Below, one piece after another: positions 50,965 to 64,000 of a stretch of 64,000 nucleotides of DNA. The notes beneath the pieces were generated by a model that saw only the letters and a program-made list of their open reading frames with translations, ran no database searches and was not told where the DNA came from. The translations under genes and the position numbers were made by a program. Numbering within the stretch: position 1 is the first letter of the stretch; each line of letters opens with the position of its first letter. The stretch is from assembly GCF_027533645.1 (NCBI RefSeq), contig NZ_JAQAGY010000007.1, positions 124,001 through 188,000 on the forward strand, read 5' to 3'. This DNA is from Paenibacillus caseinilyticus. Its GTDB lineage: Bacteria; Bacillota; Bacilli; Paenibacillales; NBRC-103111.

Positions 50965-53900
50965 TCACTCCTGCCTTGGCGGCACGATGGTTTGCCCGCC
51001 TGCTTGTATGGCCTGTTGTGCCCAATCCAGGTTATCCGCAAGGAAGTCCGCGTGGAGCATGAGGTTATGCGTTCCACGGCCCTGACGGATGATAAGCTCG
51101 CCGTTAGTCATCCGCTGCCATTCGGAGGCCAGCGTGTCCCACGTATGCCGCTCCTCTGCCTGGCCTTCGGGCTCCGCCCGGATGAGCAGCACATCAGCAG
51201 CGATCTGCCCCGACTGGACCAGGGACATCAGATACGCCTGGAAGCCCGCCTGCCTGGAGCGGATCTCGTCCAGTATGCCTTCGGATTCCAAGATATCGGG
51301 CCCCGCTCCATGAGAGAGCAGATATTCCATCAGCTCATCCTCCGCCAGCTCCTCTGCTCCGGCAGCAGCTTCCATCTCAGCTTCCTTCCCTGCTTCCATC
51401 CCAGCCTCCATCCCGGCTTCCATTACCTGAAGCCGCGGGTACGCATCGAAGAGAATCAGGACCGCAACGGTTCTCCCCCGCTTCTCCAGCTCCTTCGCCA
51501 CCTCGAAGGCCAGATTTCCGCCTCCGGAATAGCCGGCCAGACGGATATCGTCGTGCGGCTGCTTCTCCATGATGACAGAGGCGTACCGCGCAATCCGGTC
51601 GTCTCCATCGATATAGTCGAAGGCGAGCACCGCCGTCTGTTCCCGCAGCTCATGGGCCAACCCTGCGAACACGAGACCGAAGCCGATCACCGGCGGGAAG
51701 CAGAAGAGCAGCTCTTCCCTGTCTTCGTTCCATACCGTCCAAGGGCTGGCAGACGTATGTCCGAGCAGGTGTCCGGCGAGCCCGCGGACCGTCGGGAATC
51801 CGAAGGCGGCCCCGATGCCAAGCTCCGCCCGGAGCTCCCGGTTGACGCGGCCGACCATCTCCAGCATCCGCATGGAGTGGCCTCCGAGGTCAAAGAACGA
51901 ATCGTGCATGCCGACGCGTTCGACGCCGAGCACCTCCTGCCAGATCGCGGCGAGCTTCGCTTCCAATTCGCTGCCCGTAGGCTCATAGGTCCCGCCGGTT
52001 GGCAGCGGCTGCGGCGCAGGCAGCGCGGCCCGGTCCACTTTGCCACTTGGCGTCAGCGGCAGAGACTCCAGCTGCATGAAGGCGGATGGAATCATATACG
52101 CCGGCAGCACGGCAGCAAGTGCCTGCCTCAGCTCTGCCGCGGATATTCCACGCTCCGCCGTGACGTATGCACACAGCTCCACGGCTCCACGGCTGTCCCG
52201 GTAAGGGACAACCGCCGCCTCCCGGAGTCCGGTGCAGCGCAGCAGTTGATCTTCGATCTCGCCGGGCTCGATCCGGTGGCCCCGGATCTTCACTTGGTTG
52301 TCGATCCGCCCCAAGTATTCGATCGTACCGTCCGGCAACCACCGGGCGGCGTCTCCGGTCCGGTACATGCGCTCCCCGGCCGCGAACGGATCCGCGGTGA
52401 ATCTTGCTGCGGTAAGCTCGGGCCGGTTCAGGTAGCCGCGCGCCAGCCCCGCACCCGCGATGCAGAGCTCGCCGGCCGTGCCGACCGGCTGCAGGACATC
52501 TCCCGGCCCCAGAATGTAGATCCGCGTGTTGCGCAGCGGCCGTCCGATCGTAACCGGGGAATCTTCGTGCAGGCCTGACGAAGGTACAGTCCATGCCGTG
52601 GCGCACACCGTCGTCTCGGTAGGTCCGTAAGCATTCACGTAAGTCAGATGCTGCGACCATAAGTCGATCAGTTCCCTCGGCGCGGCGGAACCGGCCGTGA
52701 TCAGCAGGCGCAGGGACGGCAGGCGGGCTGGATGCAGGTGGACGGCATAGGTCGGCGGCAGCGTAAGCACCGTCAGACCGGCCTCCGCCGCGTAGCGTTC
52801 GAATGCCCCGGCTTCGCGGATCGTGTCATCGCCCGGGATATAAAGGGCGGCTCCGGTAAGCAGCGCCATGCCGATCTCCCAGACCGAAGCGTCGAAGGAG
52901 ACGCTCGCGAATTGGCCGATCCGGTCTTCGGGACGGATGCCGAGATCCTCGGTCCAATAAGCGGACAGATTCGCGAGGCCCCGGTGCTCCACGACCGTAC
53001 CCTTGGGCCGGCCGGTCGTACCCGACGTGTAGATGAGGTACGCCGCGGAACCCGGCGAAGCCCCCGTCTCATCCAGCCAATCCGTCTCTTCTCCGGCGAA
53101 GTCGTCCTCGGCGTATACCGTCATCCCGCTCCAAGGCAGGCTGCATGCATCCAGGACGCTGCGCCGGGTAACCATAATAGCGATGCCGCTGTCTTCCATC
53201 ATATAGGCGAGCCGCTCGGCCGGATACGCCGGATCCATCGGCAGGAAGGCGCCGCCGGCTTTGAGAATACCGAGCAGGCCAACGACCTGCTCCACGGACC
53301 GCCCGAGGAACAGCCCCACAGGCTGATCCTTCGCCACGCCCAGCCGCCGCAGCCGCGAGGCGAGTGCGTCGGCCCGCCGGTCCAGCTCGCGGTAGGTCAA
53401 CACCTCTGCGCCGCAGGCCACTGCCGTCCGGTCCGGATGGCAGGCCGCCTGTTCTTCGAACAATTCATGAAACGTGAGACTCCGCGGGTAAGCTCCTGCC
53501 GTATCGTTGAACCCCCCGAGCAGCGCTTCCCGCTCCCGGGCGGTAACAATCTCGTAGGACGAGAGCACCCCTTCCGGATCGAGGGTAACCGCGTCGGCGA
53601 GCTCCAGCAGATGGGCCGCCATGCGCTCGACTGTCTCCTGTTTGAACAGCGCGGTGCTGTATTCGAACTGGCAGTGGAGGTTGTCCCCATCCTCCGACGC
53701 CACCAGCGTCAGGTCGAATTTGGCCACCGTATGCTCGGCCGGATAAGGCTTCATCGTCAATCCGCCCAGCACAGTTTCCTTCTCTTCGGTATTCTGCAGG
53801 ACGAGCATCGTATCGAACAGCGGGTTGCGGCTCGGATCTCTCGGCGCCTGCACAGCCTCCACGAGCGCTTCGAACGGATAATCCTGATGCTCATAGGCGC

Positions 53901-56900
53901 CCAGAGCGGTCTCCTTCACTTCCTGCAGGTACGCTTGGAAGCTTTTGTTCCCTGCCGGGCGAACTCTCAGTGCGAGGGTGCCGACGAACATGCCGATGAG
54001 CGGCTCGAGATCCGCGTGAGGCCGGCCGGCCACCGGCGTGCCCACCACCATGTCTTCATCCCCGCTGTACTTGAACAACAGCAGACTGTAGACGGCAAGC
54101 AGGACCATGTGCAGGGTCGCTCCGCCTTCCAAGGCGAGCCGCCTCAGCCGGAGGCTCCGCTCTACGCCGAGCTCGAAGCTGACGAGCCGGCCTTCGAAGC
54201 TCTGCCGTGCTCCTCTTGTATAGTCTGTGGGCAGCTTCAGGACCGGAAGTTCCCCGCGGAACCTATCCAGCCAGTAAGCCTCCTGCCTCTCCATAACCTC
54301 GCCCGCCAGAGCTTCCTGCTGCCATACTGCGTAATCTTTATACTGCAGTCGCAGGGGCGGGAGTTCCTCACCGGCGTACAGGGCGGCGAATTCCCGGAAT
54401 AGAAGGTTCATCGAAGCGCCATCCGATACGATGTGATGCATATCGAAGAGCAGCAGATGGCGCCCAGGCCCCGTCTCCAGCAGTCCGGCCCGCAGCAGCG
54501 GCGCATCCTCCAGATCGAAGGGGCGGACGAACCGGCGCACGGCCTCCTCTATCTCCAGATCACCTGCAGCGCCGGCTGACATGTATTCCGGAGCGAACTC
54601 CACATCCGCCCGGATCCGCTGAACAGGCTCGCCATCCGCGAGGCTGAAGCCCGTACGCAGAACTTCATGGCGCCGGATCAAGCCGCGGAATGCGTCCCCG
54701 AACCGCTGCGGGTCCAGCGGGCCTTCCAGCAGCAGAATGCCCGGCATGTTGTAGGCGAGCTCCCCTTCCGCCAGACGGCTCAGGATATAGAGCCGCTTCT
54801 GGGCCGAGGACAAAGGATACGACTCCCGCAGGTCTGCTTGGCGGATGGATACATAGGCAGTCCGCTGCATGCCATCCACCGCTTGGGCCATCGCCGCAAG
54901 CGTAGGTGCGCGGAATACTTCGCGGAGCGGAAGATTGCGCTGCAGCTCTTGGTAGATTCGGGCCGCCAGAGCCGCAGCGCGCAGCGAATGGCCGCCGAGC
55001 TCGAAGAAATTGTCGTTGATGCCGGGCGCCTGCTCCACTCCCAGCACTTCCTGCCAGAGCTGCGCCAGTCTCGCTTCCGTACCGGTGCGCGGAGCCGCGT
55101 ATTCCGCTGAACTCCGGGAGGCCGTAAGCGGCTTGGGCAGCGAAGCGCGGTCGATCTTCCCGTTCACCGTAAGCGGCATCCGCTCCAGCTGCACATAGTA
55201 GAGCGGGATCATGTAAGCGGGCAGCTCTGCGGCCAGATGCCCGCGCACTTCTTTGGCCTCCAAGGGACGGCCGGCCGTATAATAGGCGCAGAGCTGCGTC
55301 TGGCCGCCATCGTCCCGGCAGGCGGTCACCACCGCTTCCCCGAGGGAAGGGATCCGGGCGAGCGCACGCTCGACTTCGCCGGGCTCGATCCGGTAACCGC
55401 GGATCTTCACTTGGGTGTCGATCCGCCCGAGATACTCGGTACTGCCGTCCGGCCGCCTTCTCGCCAGATCGCCTGTCCGGTACATGCGCCGGCCGGGGAC
55501 GAACGGGTCGGGGAGGAATTTCTCCGCCGTCAGGTCGGGACGGTTCACGTAGCCTCTAGCCAGCCCCGGCCCGGACAGATACAGCTCGCCGGCCGCGCCT
55601 ACGGGCAGAAGCTGCCGGTCATCGTCCAGCACATAAGCGGACATATTCGGGATCGGCCTGCCCAAGCTGACCGGCTCGCCTCTGCGGCACTCGCCCGCCA
55701 GCACATCCACGGAAGCTTCCGTCGGTCCGTAATGATTGAAGAGCCGGTAGCCTTGGGAGAGCAGTTCTTCCTTCAAGGTTTCTTCCAGGCGTTCCCCGCC
55801 GCTGATCAGCGCCTGCAGGGTGCCGATCCTCTCTTGTCCGGTGAGCAGCGCCTTCAGCAGCATCGGCGTCATGTTGAGCAGGGCGATGTCATGCCTGGCA
55901 ACATAGGCGCGGAGGAGCGATGGCGTAAGCAGCGTCTCTTTGCGCACGCAATGCAGGGCTGCCCCGTACAGCAGCGTGCCGAACATCTGCTCCAGACTCG
56001 GATCGAACGTGTAGTCGGTCGTCAGCATGACGGCTCGGGACAGATAAGGGGCAAACGTCTCATGGAACCAGCCGATCGTGTTGAGAATGCTGCGGTGCTC
56101 GATCTCTACGCCTTTGGGCCTGCCGGTTGTGCCGGACGTATAGAGAATGTAAGCCCGATCCGAGGGGCTCGCGCCGGCTTCGGGATTCGGCTCATCCGCC
56201 GATTGGAGTTCCGGCGCATCGAGCATGAACTGCGGGTAGGCTTCCGGAATCCGCTCCCGCCACTCGCTCTGCAGGACGGCAGCTCCTGCACCCGCATCCT
56301 CCAGCATATGGCGAACACGTTCTTCGGGATGCTCTGGATCGAGAGGCACATAGGCGCCCCCGGCTTTCAGAATCCCGAGGATGCCGACGATCATCTCCGC
56401 CGAAGGTGCGGCCATCAGTCCCACCGGGATACCGGCCCTCACACCGCTGTTCCGCAGAGCCTGTGCCAGCGCATTCGCCCTGCCGTTCAGCTCGCGGTAC
56501 GTCAGCCGCTCTCCTTCGAAGACGACCGCCACCGCTTCCGGCGTACGCAATGCCTGATCCTCGAACCGTCCGTGCAGCGTCGTCTCCCCGCCAAGGTCTG
56601 CGGCCGGGCCCGAGGACAACTCCAGCATCCGGGCCGTTTCTTCCTCCGTCATGAGCCTCAGCGATGAGATGTTCCGCTGCGGATCCGCCAGCACTTCATC
56701 GGTAAGCTGCAGCAGATGCCGGGCGAACCGTTCTATCGTCTCCTGCCGATACAGGGAAACCGCATATTCGAACGTGCAGAGGAGGTCTTCCCCGTCTTCC
56801 TCGGCGGTAAGCGACAGATCGAATTTGGCTGCCGCCGGCTCGCCGCCGTAAGGCCGGAGCCGCAGAGACTCGAGCTCCAGCCCGCGGCGCTCCGCGGTCT

Positions 56901-59900
56901 GTAAGGCAAACATCGTATCGAACAGCGGGTTGCGGCTCGTGTCCCGCTGTAGATCAAGCTTTCCGACCAGCGATTCGAACGGATAATCCTGGTGTTCGAA
57001 CGCCCCAAGGGCCGTCTCCTTCACTTCCTGCAGGTACGCCAGGAACGGTTTGTCCCCCGACGGGAAGCTGCGCAGCGGCAGCGTGCCGACGAACATGCCG
57101 AGCAGCGGCTGAAGGTCCGGATGCACCCTTCCGGCCACTGGCGTCCCGACGATAATGTCTGTGCCTCCCGCGGTTCTGGCCAGCAGGGTGCTGTAGAGGG
57201 CCAGCATCGTCATGAAGAGCGTCGAACCCGTCCGCGCAGCGAGGCCTTGGATTCCCTGCGTGCGCTGCGCCCCCAGACGGAATTCGAACGTGCTCCCCTC
57301 GAAGCTGCGCACCGCCGGTCTTGCATAATCCGCCGGAAGCTCCAGTACCGGAAGCTCTCCCCGGAAGAGATTCAACCAGTAGCCTTCCTGCTCCTCCGCC
57401 TTCCGGCTTCCCGCCCCTTCCTGCTGCCATACGGCGTAATCCTTGTACTGGATGCGCAGGGGTCTCAGCTCTTCCCCGGCATACAAGCGGGCGAACTCTT
57501 CCGTCAGGATGTTCATCGAGGCCCCGTCCGAGATCAGATGGTGCTGGTCCAACAGCAGCAGATGCCGCTCCGGTGCCAGCTCCATCAGGCCCGCACGGAG
57601 CAGCGGTGCCTGCTCAAGGTCGAACGGACGGACGAACCGGCGGATGAGGCCGCGGATGGCACCATCCTCGCCGTCATCGCTGAGCTCTGGACGCATGATG
57701 CGTTCCAGCCGGAACGGCGCTTCCGCCGCAATGCGCTGAACAGGTTCGCCGTCCACCAGGTGGAAGCTGGTGCGCAGGGCTTCGTGTCTGCGGATGAGAC
57801 CGAGGAAGGCGTTCTCGAGCCGCTGCTCATCCACTGGGCCTTCCAGCGTCAGGACGCCGGGCATGTTGTAGCCCAGCTCTCCGCCTTCGAGCTGGCTGAG
57901 GATATACAGCCTCCTCTGCGCGGATGACACGGGATAGGTTCCGCGCGCACCGGCCTGCGGGATCGCTTCTTCCCCAGGGCGGCCCGTCCGCTCGATGACC
58001 CCCGCCAGCCCTTCGATGGTCGGGTTCGCGAAGATCTCCCGCAGCGATACGCCGAATCCCAGGTCCTGGTGGATCCGGGCCGCCAGGGCGGCTGCCCGCA
58101 GCGAGTGGCCTCCGGCCTCGAAGAAATCGTCCCTGATGCCGATCCTCTGCAGGTCCAGCACCTCCTGCCAGATGCGGGTCAAGCTCTCTTCCAGCGCAGT
58201 GCGCGGCAGGAGGATGTCCTCGCGGTCATCGCTCTCCTCCGCCGGCGCCGGAAGCGCCCGGCGGTCCAGCTTCCCGTTCGGCGTCAGCGGCATACGGTCC
58301 ACACGGAGATAATGGGCCGGCAGCATGTAACCGGGCAGCACCGCGGCGAGGCTCTTCCGCAGCTCGCGCGGCGAAAGCTCCTCATCCGATGTATAGTAAG
58401 CGCACAAGCGGGCTTCGCCGCCATCTTCCCGGGCGAGCACGGCGCATTCCTGGATACCCGGAAGCGCAGCCAGCCGGGCTTCCACTTCCCCAAGCTCGAT
58501 GCGGAACCCTCGGATCTTCACCTGCGTGTCGATGCGGCCTAGGTATTCGATGGTTCCGTCCGGGAGCCAGCGGGCCAGGTCACCGGTCCTGTACATCCGG
58601 GCGCCCGGCTCGAGGGGATGATCCGCGAACTTCTCGGCCGTCAGATCGGGGCGGCCGAGATAACCTCTGGCGAGCCCGACGCCCGCGATGCAGAGCTCGC
58701 CCGGGATGCCGACAGGCAGCAGCTGTCCGTGCGGATTCAAGATATAGACCCGGTGACCGGCGAGCGGCCGGCCGATCGGGACCGGGAGGTCGCCCTCAGC
58801 CGCTTCAGGCACCGCCACGGAGGCGTCCCAGATCGTCGTGCAGATGGAATCCTCCGTCGGGCCGTACGCATTGAAGTACGACACCTTGTCCTTCCACCGG
58901 CGGACGAGCTCCCGGGAAGAAGCCGAACCCGCCGTGATCAGAATCCGCAGGCTCGGCACCTCTTCGGGCGTCAGATAGACGGCATAGGCCGGCGGCAGCG
59001 TAGCCACGCTGATCGCATGCCGGCCGATGAACGCCCGGAGCAGCCGGTAATCCATCACCTCTTCCGCCGAAGGCAGATAGAGCGGGGCTCCGCAGAACAG
59101 GGCCATCGTCATCTCCGAGATCGACGCGTCGAAGGACATGCTGGCGAACTGGAGGATCCGGTCGTACGATCGGACGCCGAACGTCTGATCGAATGCCTTT
59201 TGGAAATGAAGAATGCCGCGGTGGCCGACCATGACCCCCTTGGGCCGGCCGGTTGTGCCGGAGGTATAGATGACATAAGCCGTATCCTCCGCATCCGGAG
59301 CCTGTCCTAGCTCCGACTCCCGCAAATTCGCAGCATCCCCGTCATACGAGCTCTCTTCATCGAGCAGGAGGCGCGTACCGCCGAATGCGGCGCCTATCTC
59401 CCGCCGGCGCGTCAGCAGCAGCAGCTCCGCTCCCGAGTCTTCCAGCATGAACGAGATCCGCTCCTGCGGATAATCCGGATCGACTGGGACATAAGCCCCT
59501 CCGGCCTTGAGTACCGCGAGGATGCCTGTGATCGTCTCGGCCGACCGGTCGGCGAGAATGGCCGTCCTCCGTCCGGGACCGGCGCCCTTCGCCCGAAGGG
59601 TTCTGGCCAGCCGGTTCGCTCTCGCGTTCAGCTCCCCGTAAGTCAGCTGAATCTCGCTGGAGATGACGGCCGGCGCATCCGGCGTTCTCGCCGCCTGTCT
59701 TTCGAAGAGTCCGTGAATCGTCTGCTCCTGCAGATCAGGGACCGCCTTGCCTGGTGCATTAAAATCTTCGACAATTTCCGTAATCTCCGGCGCCGTCACC
59801 CATTCCAGGGAAGCGATGCGGTCCTGCGGCCTCTCGAGCACCGCATCGATCAGCCGGATATAATGGGCCGCCATCCGCTGCACAGTCTCCCGCTTGAACA

Positions 59901-62900
59901 GAGAAGTACGATATTCGAGGGAGCAGGCGATATCTGCGTCCGTCTCCACCGCATTCAAAGTGAGATCGAACTTGGCCGCCGTGAAGTCGGACGGGTAAGG
60001 CGCCAGCTGCAGTTCGGCCAGCTCCGGTTCTCCCCGCTCCACATTTTGCAGGGCGAACATCGTATCGAACAGCGGGTGGCGTCCGGTGTCTCTGGCGGCC
60101 TGCAGCGCCTCCACGAGCTCTTCGAACGGATACTCCTGATGGTCGAGCGCCTGAAGCGTTCCTTCCCGAATTTCCTGCAGGAAGGCAAGGAACGGCTTCC
60201 CGGCGTCCGGCCGGCTCCGCAGCGCCAGCGTGCCGACGAACATGCCGATCAGCGGCTCGAGGTCCGGGTGCGGCCGTCCTGCGGCCGGCGTGCCTACGAT
60301 GATGTCTTCCTGTCCGCTGTACTTCGACAGCAGCACGGCATAGACGGCGAGCAGTACCATGTACAGCGTAGTTCCGGTCGAGGCAGCCAGATCGCGCAGC
60401 GCCAGGCTGCGGGCTTCGCCGATGACAAAATCCACCGCCGCCCCCCGGTGATCCGGCTGGGGAGTCCTGGCGTAATCGGCCGGCAGGTCCAGCAGCGGCA
60501 GTTCGCCGCGGAACACCTCCAGCCAATACGCCTTCTGCCTCTCCATCGCCTCGCTGTTCATCCCTTGGAGCTGCCAGGCTGCATAATCCTTGTACTGAAT
60601 GTCCAGCGGGGGAAGATCCTTCCCGCCGTACAATGCCGAGAACTCCCGGATGAGAATGCCCATCGATGTCCCGTCCGAGATGATATGGTGGGTATCGTAC
60701 AAGAGCAGTTGCCGGTCACCGGCAAGCGGCAGCAGTCCCACCCGCAGCAGCGGAGCCTGCGCCAGATCGAACGGCCGCACGAAGCTGCGGAGCCGGTCCT
60801 TGACTTCTTCGGCCTCTTCCCTACTGCCCTCCAGCGGCTGCAGCCGTTCGATGGACCATGCCGGTGCCGGATGGATCCGCTGTACGGGCTCCCCGTCCCT
60901 CATCTCGAATCCCGTGCGCAGCGATTCATGCCGCCGCACGAGGGACCGGAACGCTTCTTCCAACCGGTCCGGATCCAGCGCCCCATGGACCGTTAACACG
61001 CCCGGCATGTTGTAGCTGAGTTCCCCGCCGATGAGCTGGCTTACGATATACATCCTTTTCTGGGCTGAAGACACGGGGTAATACGCCTGCTCCGCTATCC
61101 GCGGAATGCTGCGGTAGGCCTGCCGCTCTCCCCTCTGGAGAAGCCCCGCCATGCCTTCCAGCGTCGGATACCGGAAAATGTCACGCAGCGTGAGGTGGCC
61201 GTCCAGCTCCTTATAGATCCGGGAAGCGAGGGCGGCTGCCCGCAGGGAGTGTCCTCCGATCTCGAAAAAGTTGTCCTTGACGCCAATGCTCCCGCGTCCC
61301 AGCAGGTCCGCCCAGATGGCCGCAAGCTGCCGCTCCAGCGCGGTGCGCGGGGCTTCAACCTCTCCCGCTTCCCGGCTGGTCCACTCCGGAACTGGCAGGG
61401 CGCTCCGGTCGATCTTCCCGTTGCGCGTCAGCGGAAGCCGTTCGAGCCGGATGAAGCAGGAAGGGATCATGTAGCCCGGCAGCTCCCGCAGCAGGGCGGC
61501 ACGGATCTCCGCCTCTCCAGGCCCGCGGTCCGCGGAGCCCGTAGTATAATATGCCGCCAGCGCGAGCTCCCCTGCGGCATCCTCCCGGGCTACGACTACG
61601 GCTTCTTCGACCCCGGTCACCCGGGAGAGATGGGCCTCCACTTCGCCAAGCTCAATGCGGTGGCCCCGCAGCTTCACCTGATGGTCGATCCGCCCGATAT
61701 ACTCCAAGGTCCCGTCCGGCCGCCAGCGCGCCAGATCCCCCGTGCGGTACAACCTTCCGCCGGGAACCGGCCCATGCGCCGTGAACTTCTCCGCCGTCAG
61801 CTCCGCCTGGCCCAGATAGCCGAGAGCCAGGCCGATGCCTCCGATGCAGAGCTCTCCCGGCACGCCGACCGGCTGCAGTGTCCCTTGTGCGCTTAGGACA
61901 TACAGAGATGTCCCGCTAAGCGGACGGCCGATCGGCACCCCGGCCGCGTCCGCTTCCAGCTCGTTCACTTCATACCAGGTGGCGAACACGGTCGTTTCCG
62001 TCGGCCCGTACACATGGATGATTTTGCCTGGCCCCAGATGCTCCAAGGCTCTGCGCACATGGGGGACGGAAGCCCGCTCCCCGCCGAACAGCACCTTCCG
62101 TACGGAAGCGAGGACCCCGATATCCGCCTCGGCCAGCGCATGGAGCAAGGCCGTCGTCATGAACAGCACGCTGATCGCTTCCCCCGCGAGAATCCGGCCA
62201 AGCGAGCGCATATCGAGCAGGTCTTCCTTGGCGATCAGAACCAGAGCGGACCCGTTCGTCAGCGCGCCCCAGATCTCGAAGACCGACCCGTCGAAGGCGC
62301 AGTTCGACAGCTGAAGCACCCGGTCCTCTCCGCCGAGCTCAATGTAATTCGTTCCCCGGACCACCCGCATCACATTCCGGTGGGTCGTCAGTATCCCTTT
62401 GGGACGGCCAGTCGTTCCCGAGCTGTAGATCACGTAGGCGGGATTGTCCGGCGACGATTCCGTCCGGAGATCCGACGCCTCCCCCTCATAGGAGGCGGCA
62501 TCCTCCAGATCGATGCAGGGCAAGTCAGCCTCGGCTAACGCCGGCATCATGCTGTTCTGTACGAGCAGCAGCCTCGCTTCCGAGTCCTCCAACATGAGGC
62601 GGATCCGTGCCTCCGGATAATCCGGATCGACCGGCACATACGCCCCGCCCGCTTTGAGGATCGCCAGCATTCCCACGATGGTGTGGATGGAGCGGCCGGC
62701 GATCAGACCGGCACGCATGCCGCTGCCAAGACCGCAGCCCTGCAGCGTCCGCGCCAGCCGGTTCGCCCGGCCGTTCAGCTCCCGGTAGGTCAGCCGCTCG
62801 CTGCCGAACACCACGGCAACCGCCTCCGGCGTCCGGGCCGCCTGCCGCTCGAAAGCCTCGGTCAGCGTGACCGCCCACTCGGCTTCGTCCCCGGCAGCCC

Positions 62901-64000
62901 TGCCGTAATCATACAAGAGCTGCGACTCTTCCTCCGGCGTCATCATACCGAGGGACGACAGCGGCGACAGCGGCTCTCTCACCACCGACCGGATCAGCTC
63001 CTGGAAGTGGCGGGCCATCCGCTCGGCCGTCTCCGGACGGAAGAGGGCGGCGGCATATTCCAGCGTGCAGGCGATGGCGTCCCCTTCTTCCAGCGCACTC
63101 AGCGTCAGATCGAACTTGGCCGCCGGCGCTGCGACATCGGCAGGCTGCAACAGCAGCCCGTCCACATTCAGCTCCCTTCTTTCCGTATTTTGCAGGGCAA
63201 ACATCGTGTCGAACAGCGGGCTGTGGGAAGGATCTCCTGCCGCGCCCAGCTTGTCGACCAGCGCATCGAACGGATAATCCCCATGCTCGAACGCATCCAG
63301 AGCGCTGTCCCGCACCTCCTCCAAGTAAGCGAGGAACGTCTTGCCGCCCGCCGGATAGCAGCGCAGAGCCAGCGTATCCACGAACATGCCGATCAGCGGC
63401 GCAAGATCCGGATGATCTCTCCCGGCGGACGGGCTGCCTACGACGAGATCTTCCGCCCCGCTGTACTTGGACAGCAGCGCCGTATAGACGGCGAGCATGA
63501 CCATGTACAAGGTGGAGCCGGTGCGGGCAGCGAGCTCTCGCAGTCCCCGGCTCTCCGCCGCTCCGATGGTGAACCGTACAGCGCCGCCTTCATAGCGCTT
63601 GACCGCCCCCCGCGGAGCGTCCGCCGGCAGTTCCAGCACCGGCAGGTCCCCGCGGAACACCTCCAGCCAGTACGCTTCATGCGCCTTCATTGCGGGGCTC
63701 TGCAGACCTTCCTGCTTCCACGCCGCATAGTCTTTGTATTGAATCGCCAGCGGCGGCAGTGATTTCCCTGCATACAGGGCCGAGAACTCGTCGATGAGGA
63801 TTCCCATCGAGACGCCGTCCGAGATGATGTGGTGCATGTCGAAGAGCAGCAAATGGTTGTCAGCGCTTAGTTCGAGCAGGCCTGCCCGCAGCAGCGGAGG
63901 CTGCTCCAGATCGAACGGGCGGACGAACGCGTCCAGAACCGCGCCGGTGCCGCCCTCTGAACCGCTGACCGGCTCCAGGAGCTCTACATTAAAGTCCACT
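50965..64000 (-). CDS. Nonribosomal peptide synthetase, 3' part: four modules plus thioesterase
   Basis: 4344+ codons; the 5' end lies beyond the window. Domain order from the visible start, with rough residue numbers: C (1-350, HHIISDG), A (375-880), T (~915); C (973, HHIISDG), A (1428), T (~1960); C (2023, HHLISDG), A (2475), T (~3005); C (3061, HHIVSDG), A (3513), T (~4040); TE (4100-4344, GYSGGG, FDAYP, GTHNLML). All C domains look LCL-type; there is no epimerase. Specificity codes read by eye: A1 DGFFLGVVFK (Ile-like), A2 DASTIAAICK (aromatic, Tyr-like), A3 DPENIGHVDK (no match known to me), A4 DAWTIAAVCK (Phe). The TE releases or cyclises the peptide. Carrier Ser sits in GGHSL/GGHSM. 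The TE carries an in-frame MEAG repeat. Confidence 0.95.
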   Translation of the reverse strand, partial: VDFNVELLEPVSGSEGGTGAVLDAFVRPFDLEQPPLLRAGLLELSADNHLLLFDMHHIISDGVSMGILIDEFSALYAGKSLPPLAIQYKDYAAWKQEGLQSPAMKAHEAYWLEVFRGDLPVLELPADAPRGAVKRYEGGAVRFTIGAAESRGLRELAARTGSTLYMVMLAVYTALLSKYSGAEDLVVGSPSAGRDHPDLAPLIGMFVDTLALRCYPAGGKTFLAYLEEVRDSALDAFEHGDYPFDALVDKLGAAGDPSHSPLFDTMFALQNTERRELNVDGLLLQPADVAAPAAKFDLTLSALEEGDAIACTLEYAAALFRPETAERMARHFQELIRSVVREPLSPLSSLGMMTPEEESQLLYDYGRAAGDEAEWAVTLTEAFERQAARTPEAVAVVFGSERLTYRELNGRANRLARTLQGCGLGSGMRAGLIAGRSIHTIVGMLAILKAGGAYVPVDPDYPEARIRLMLEDSEARLLLVQNSMMPALAEADLPCIDLEDAASYEGEASDLRTESSPDNPAYVIYSSGTTGRPKGILTTHRNVMRVVRGTNYIELGGEDRVLQLSNCAFDGSVFEIWGALTNGSALVLIAKEDLLDMRSLGRILAGEAISVLFMTTALLHALAEADIGVLASVRKVLFGGERASVPHVRRALEHLGPGKIIHVYGPTETTVFATWYEVNELEADAAGVPIGRPLSGTSLYVLSAQGTLQPVGVPGELCIGGIGLALGYLGQAELTAEKFTAHGPVPGGRLYRTGDLARWRPDGTLEYIGRIDHQVKLRGHRIELGEVEAHLSRVTGVEEAVVVAREDAAGELALAAYYTTGSADRGPGEAEIRAALLRELPGYMIPSCFIRLERLPLTRNGKIDRSALPVPEWTSREAGEVEAPRTALERQLAAIWADLLGRGSIGVKDNFFEIGGHSLRAAALASRIYKELDGHLTLRDIFRYPTLEGMAGLLQRGERQAYRSIPRIAEQAYYPVSSAQKRMYIVSQLIGGELSYNMPGVLTVHGALDPDRLEEAFRSLVRRHESLRTGFEMRDGEPVQRIHPAPAWSIERLQPLEGSREEAEEVKDRLRSFVRPFDLAQAPLLRVGLLPLAGDRQLLLYDTHHIISDGTSMGILIREFSALYGGKDLPPLDIQYKDYAAWQLQGMNSEAMERQKAYWLEVFRGELPLLDLPADYARTPQPDHRGAAVDFVIGEARSLALRDLAASTGTTLYMVLLAVYAVLLSKYSGQEDIIVGTPAAGRPHPDLEPLIGMFVGTLALRSRPDAGKPFLAFLQEIREGTLQALDHQEYPFEELVEALQAARDTGRHPLFDTMFALQNVERGEPELAELQLAPYPSDFTAAKFDLTLNAVETDADIACSLEYRTSLFKRETVQRMAAHYIRLIDAVLERPQDRIASLEWVTAPEITEIVEDFNAPGKAVPDLQEQTIHGLFERQAARTPDAPAVISSEIQLTYGELNARANRLARTLRAKGAGPGRRTAILADRSAETITGILAVLKAGGAYVPVDPDYPQERISFMLEDSGAELLLLTRRREIGAAFGGTRLLLDEESSYDGDAANLRESELGQAPDAEDTAYVIYTSGTTGRPKGVMVGHRGILHFQKAFDQTFGVRSYDRILQFASMSFDASISEMTMALFCGAPLYLPSAEEVMDYRLLRAFIGRHAISVATLPPAYAVYLTPEEVPSLRILITAGSASSRELVRRWKDKVSYFNAYGPTEDSICTTIWDASVAVPEAAEGDLPVPIGRPLAGHRVYILNPHGQLLPVGIPGELCIAGVGLARGYLGRPDLTAEKFADHPLEPGARMYRTGDLARWLPDGTIEYLGRIDTQVKIRGFRIELGEVEARLAALPGIQECAVLAREDGGEARLCAYYTSDEELSPRELRKSLAAVLPGYMLPAHYLRVDRMPLTPNGKLDRRALPAPAEESDDREDILLPRTALEESLTRIWQEVLDLQRIGIRDDFFEAGGHSLRAAALAARIHQDLGFGVSLREIFANPTIEGLAGVIERTGRPGEEAIPQAGARGTYPVSSAQRRLYILSQLEGGELGYNMPGVLTLEGPVDEQRLENAFLGLIRRHEALRTSFHLVDGEPVQRIAAEAPFRLERIMRPELSDDGEDGAIRGLIRRFVRPFDLEQAPLLRAGLMELAPERHLLLLDQHHLISDGASMNILTEEFARLYAGEELRPLRIQYKDYAVWQQEGAGSRKAEEQEGYWLNLFRGELPVLELPADYARPAVRSFEGSTFEFRLGAQRTQGIQGLAARTGSTLFMTMLALYSTLLARTAGGTDIIVGTPVAGRVHPDLQPLLGMFVGTLPLRSFPSGDKPFLAYLQEVKETALGAFEHQDYPFESLVGKLDLQRDTSRNPLFDTMFALQTAERRGLELESLRLRPYGGEPAAAKFDLSLTAEEDGEDLLCTFEYAVSLYRQETIERFARHLLQLTDEVLADPQRNISSLRLMTEEETARMLELSSGPAADLGGETTLHGRFEDQALRTPEAVAVVFEGERLTYRELNGRANALAQALRNSGVRAGIPVGLMAAPSAEMIVGILGILKAGGAYVPLDPEHPEERVRHMLEDAGAGAAVLQSEWRERIPEAYPQFMLDAPELQSADEPNPEAGASPSDRAYILYTSGTTGRPKGVEIEHRSILNTIGWFHETFAPYLSRAVMLTTDYTFDPSLEQMFGTLLYGAALHCVRKETLLTPSLLRAYVARHDIALLNMTPMLLKALLTGQERIGTLQALISGGERLEETLKEELLSQGYRLFNHYGPTEASVDVLAGECRRGEPVSLGRPIPNMSAYVLDDDRQLLPVGAAGELYLSGPGLARGYVNRPDLTAEKFLPDPFVPGRRMYRTGDLARRRPDGSTEYLGRIDTQVKIRGYRIEPGEVERALARIPSLGEAVVTACRDDGGQTQLCAYYTAGRPLEAKEVRGHLAAELPAYMIPLYYVQLERMPLTVNGKIDRASLPKPLTASRSSAEYAAPRTGTEARLAQLWQEVLGVEQAPGINDNFFELGGHSLRAAALAARIYQELQRNLPLREVFRAPTLAAMAQAVDGMQRTAYVSIRQADLRESYPLSSAQKRLYILSRLAEGELAYNMPGILLLEGPLDPQRFGDAFRGLIRRHEVLRTGFSLADGEPVQRIRADVEFAPEYMSAGAAGDLEIEEAVRRFVRPFDLEDAPLLRAGLLETGPGRHLLLFDMHHIVSDGASMNLLFREFAALYAGEELPPLRLQYKDYAVWQQEALAGEVMERQEAYWLDRFRGELPVLKLPTDYTRGARQSFEGRLVSFELGVERSLRLRRLALEGGATLHMVLLAVYSLLLFKYSGDEDMVVGTPVAGRPHADLEPLIGMFVGTLALRVRPAGNKSFQAYLQEVKETALGAYEHQDYPFEALVEAVQAPRDPSRNPLFDTMLVLQNTEEKETVLGGLTMKPYPAEHTVAKFDLTLVASEDGDNLHCQFEYSTALFKQETVERMAAHLLELADAVTLDPEGVLSSYEIVTAREREALLGGFNDTAGAYPRSLTFHELFEEQAACHPDRTAVACGAEVLTYRELDRRADALASRLRRLGVAKDQPVGLFLGRSVEQVVGLLGILKAGGAFLPMDPAYPAERLAYMMEDSGIAIMVTRRSVLDACSLPWSGMTVYAEDDFAGEETDWLDETGASPGSAAYLIYTSGTTGRPKGTVVEHRGLANLSAYWTEDLGIRPEDRIGQFASVSFDASVWEIGMALLTGAALYIPGDDTIREAGAFERYAAEAGLTVLTLPPTYAVHLHPARLPSLRLLITAGSAAPRELIDLWSQHLTYVNAYGPTETTVCATAWTVPSSGLHEDSPVTIGRPLRNTRIYILGPGDVLQPVGTAGELCIAGAGLARGYLNRPELTAARFTADPFAAGERMYRTGDAARWLPDGTIEYLGRIDNQVKIRGHRIEPGEIEDQLLRCTGLREAAVVPYRDSRGAVELCAYVTAERGISAAELRQALAAVLPAYMIPSAFMQLESLPLTPSGKVDRAALPAPQPLPTGGTYEPTGSELEAKLAAIWQEVLGVERVGMHDSFFDLGGHSMRMLEMVGRVNRELRAELGIGAAFGFPTVRGLAGHLLGHTSASPWTVWNEDREELLFCFPPVIGFGLVFAGLAHELREQTAVLAFDYIDGDDRIARYASVIMEKQPHDDIRLAGYSGGGNLAFEVAKELEKRGRTVAVLILFDAYPRLQVMEAGMEAGMEAGKEAEMEAAAGAEELAEDELMEYLLSHGAGPDILESEGILDEIRSRQAGFQAYLMSLVQSGQIAADVLLIRAEPEGQAEERHTWDTLASEWQRMTNGELIIRQGRGTHNLMLHADFLADNLDWAQQAIQAGGQTIVPPRQE

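Overview
The window looks like a chromosomal segment of a high-GC member of the Paenibacillaceae, most likely Paenibacillus. The basis is the mix of YesM/YesN-type two-component genes, copper-amine-oxidase-like stalk proteins, DUF4183 and collagen-like surface proteins, YcdB/YcdC and CBO0543 families, a bacterial class C group II intron, Gram-positive Shine-Dalgarno sites, TTG/GTG starts and a large multimodular NRPS. This is family-level inference; no rRNA, tRNA or CRISPR array is present. Most genes lie on the minus strand. Annotated starts were moved where a good ribosome binding site lies inside the longest open frame.

Layout: 0-9.5 kb is a worn accessory region. It holds an N-truncated, frameshifted MFS gene beside a TetR/FAD-oxidoreductase operon, two copies of a small Gly/Ala/Glu-rich protein (one broken), a dead sugar-binding protein, a DinB protein, a CBO0543 membrane protein, DUF4183 and collagen-like genes, and an internally deleted group II intron sitting just past the cysI terminator. 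9.5-15.9 kb carries cysJ-cysI (sulfite reduction), a stalk-domain secreted protein and msrA. 16-24 kb is a tightly coupled five-gene operon: SWIM zinc finger, HEAT-like repeat protein, MoxR-type AAA ATPase, DUF5682 protein, VWA protein. It is the best candidate here for a poorly described system.

24-35 kb holds a YcdB/YcdC protein, a TetR/alpha-beta hydrolase divergon with two matching operators, an MHS-family permease, a PepSY membrane protein followed by a 41-residue lipoprotein, a methyltransferase, a FucU-type mutarotase, a PAP2 phosphatase and an S66 carboxypeptidase. 35-41 kb is a solute-binding lipoprotein / histidine kinase / AraC-type response regulator operon with no permease genes, beside an ArsR-like regulator with a fused C-terminal domain. 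41-45.4 kb has an SDR dehydrogenase, a Tat-exported PhoD phosphatase, a small membrane protein and a YebC-family regulator.

45.4-47.4 kb is an AT-rich island: an IS110 transposase remnant and an MFS efflux gene preceded by a leader peptide and alternative hairpins that look like ribosome-controlled attenuation. Beyond it are a YpfJ-type zinc peptidase, an EamA remnant, a thioesterase and a LysR regulator. From 50.96 kb to the window end runs the 3' part of an NRPS gene: four modules and a thioesterase, predicted in part to incorporate Ile, an aromatic residue (Tyr-like), an unassigned residue and Phe.

A roughly 97-bp dispersed repeat (two long and two partial copies) recurs across the window. 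Three of its four copies sit just downstream of a Rho-independent terminator.
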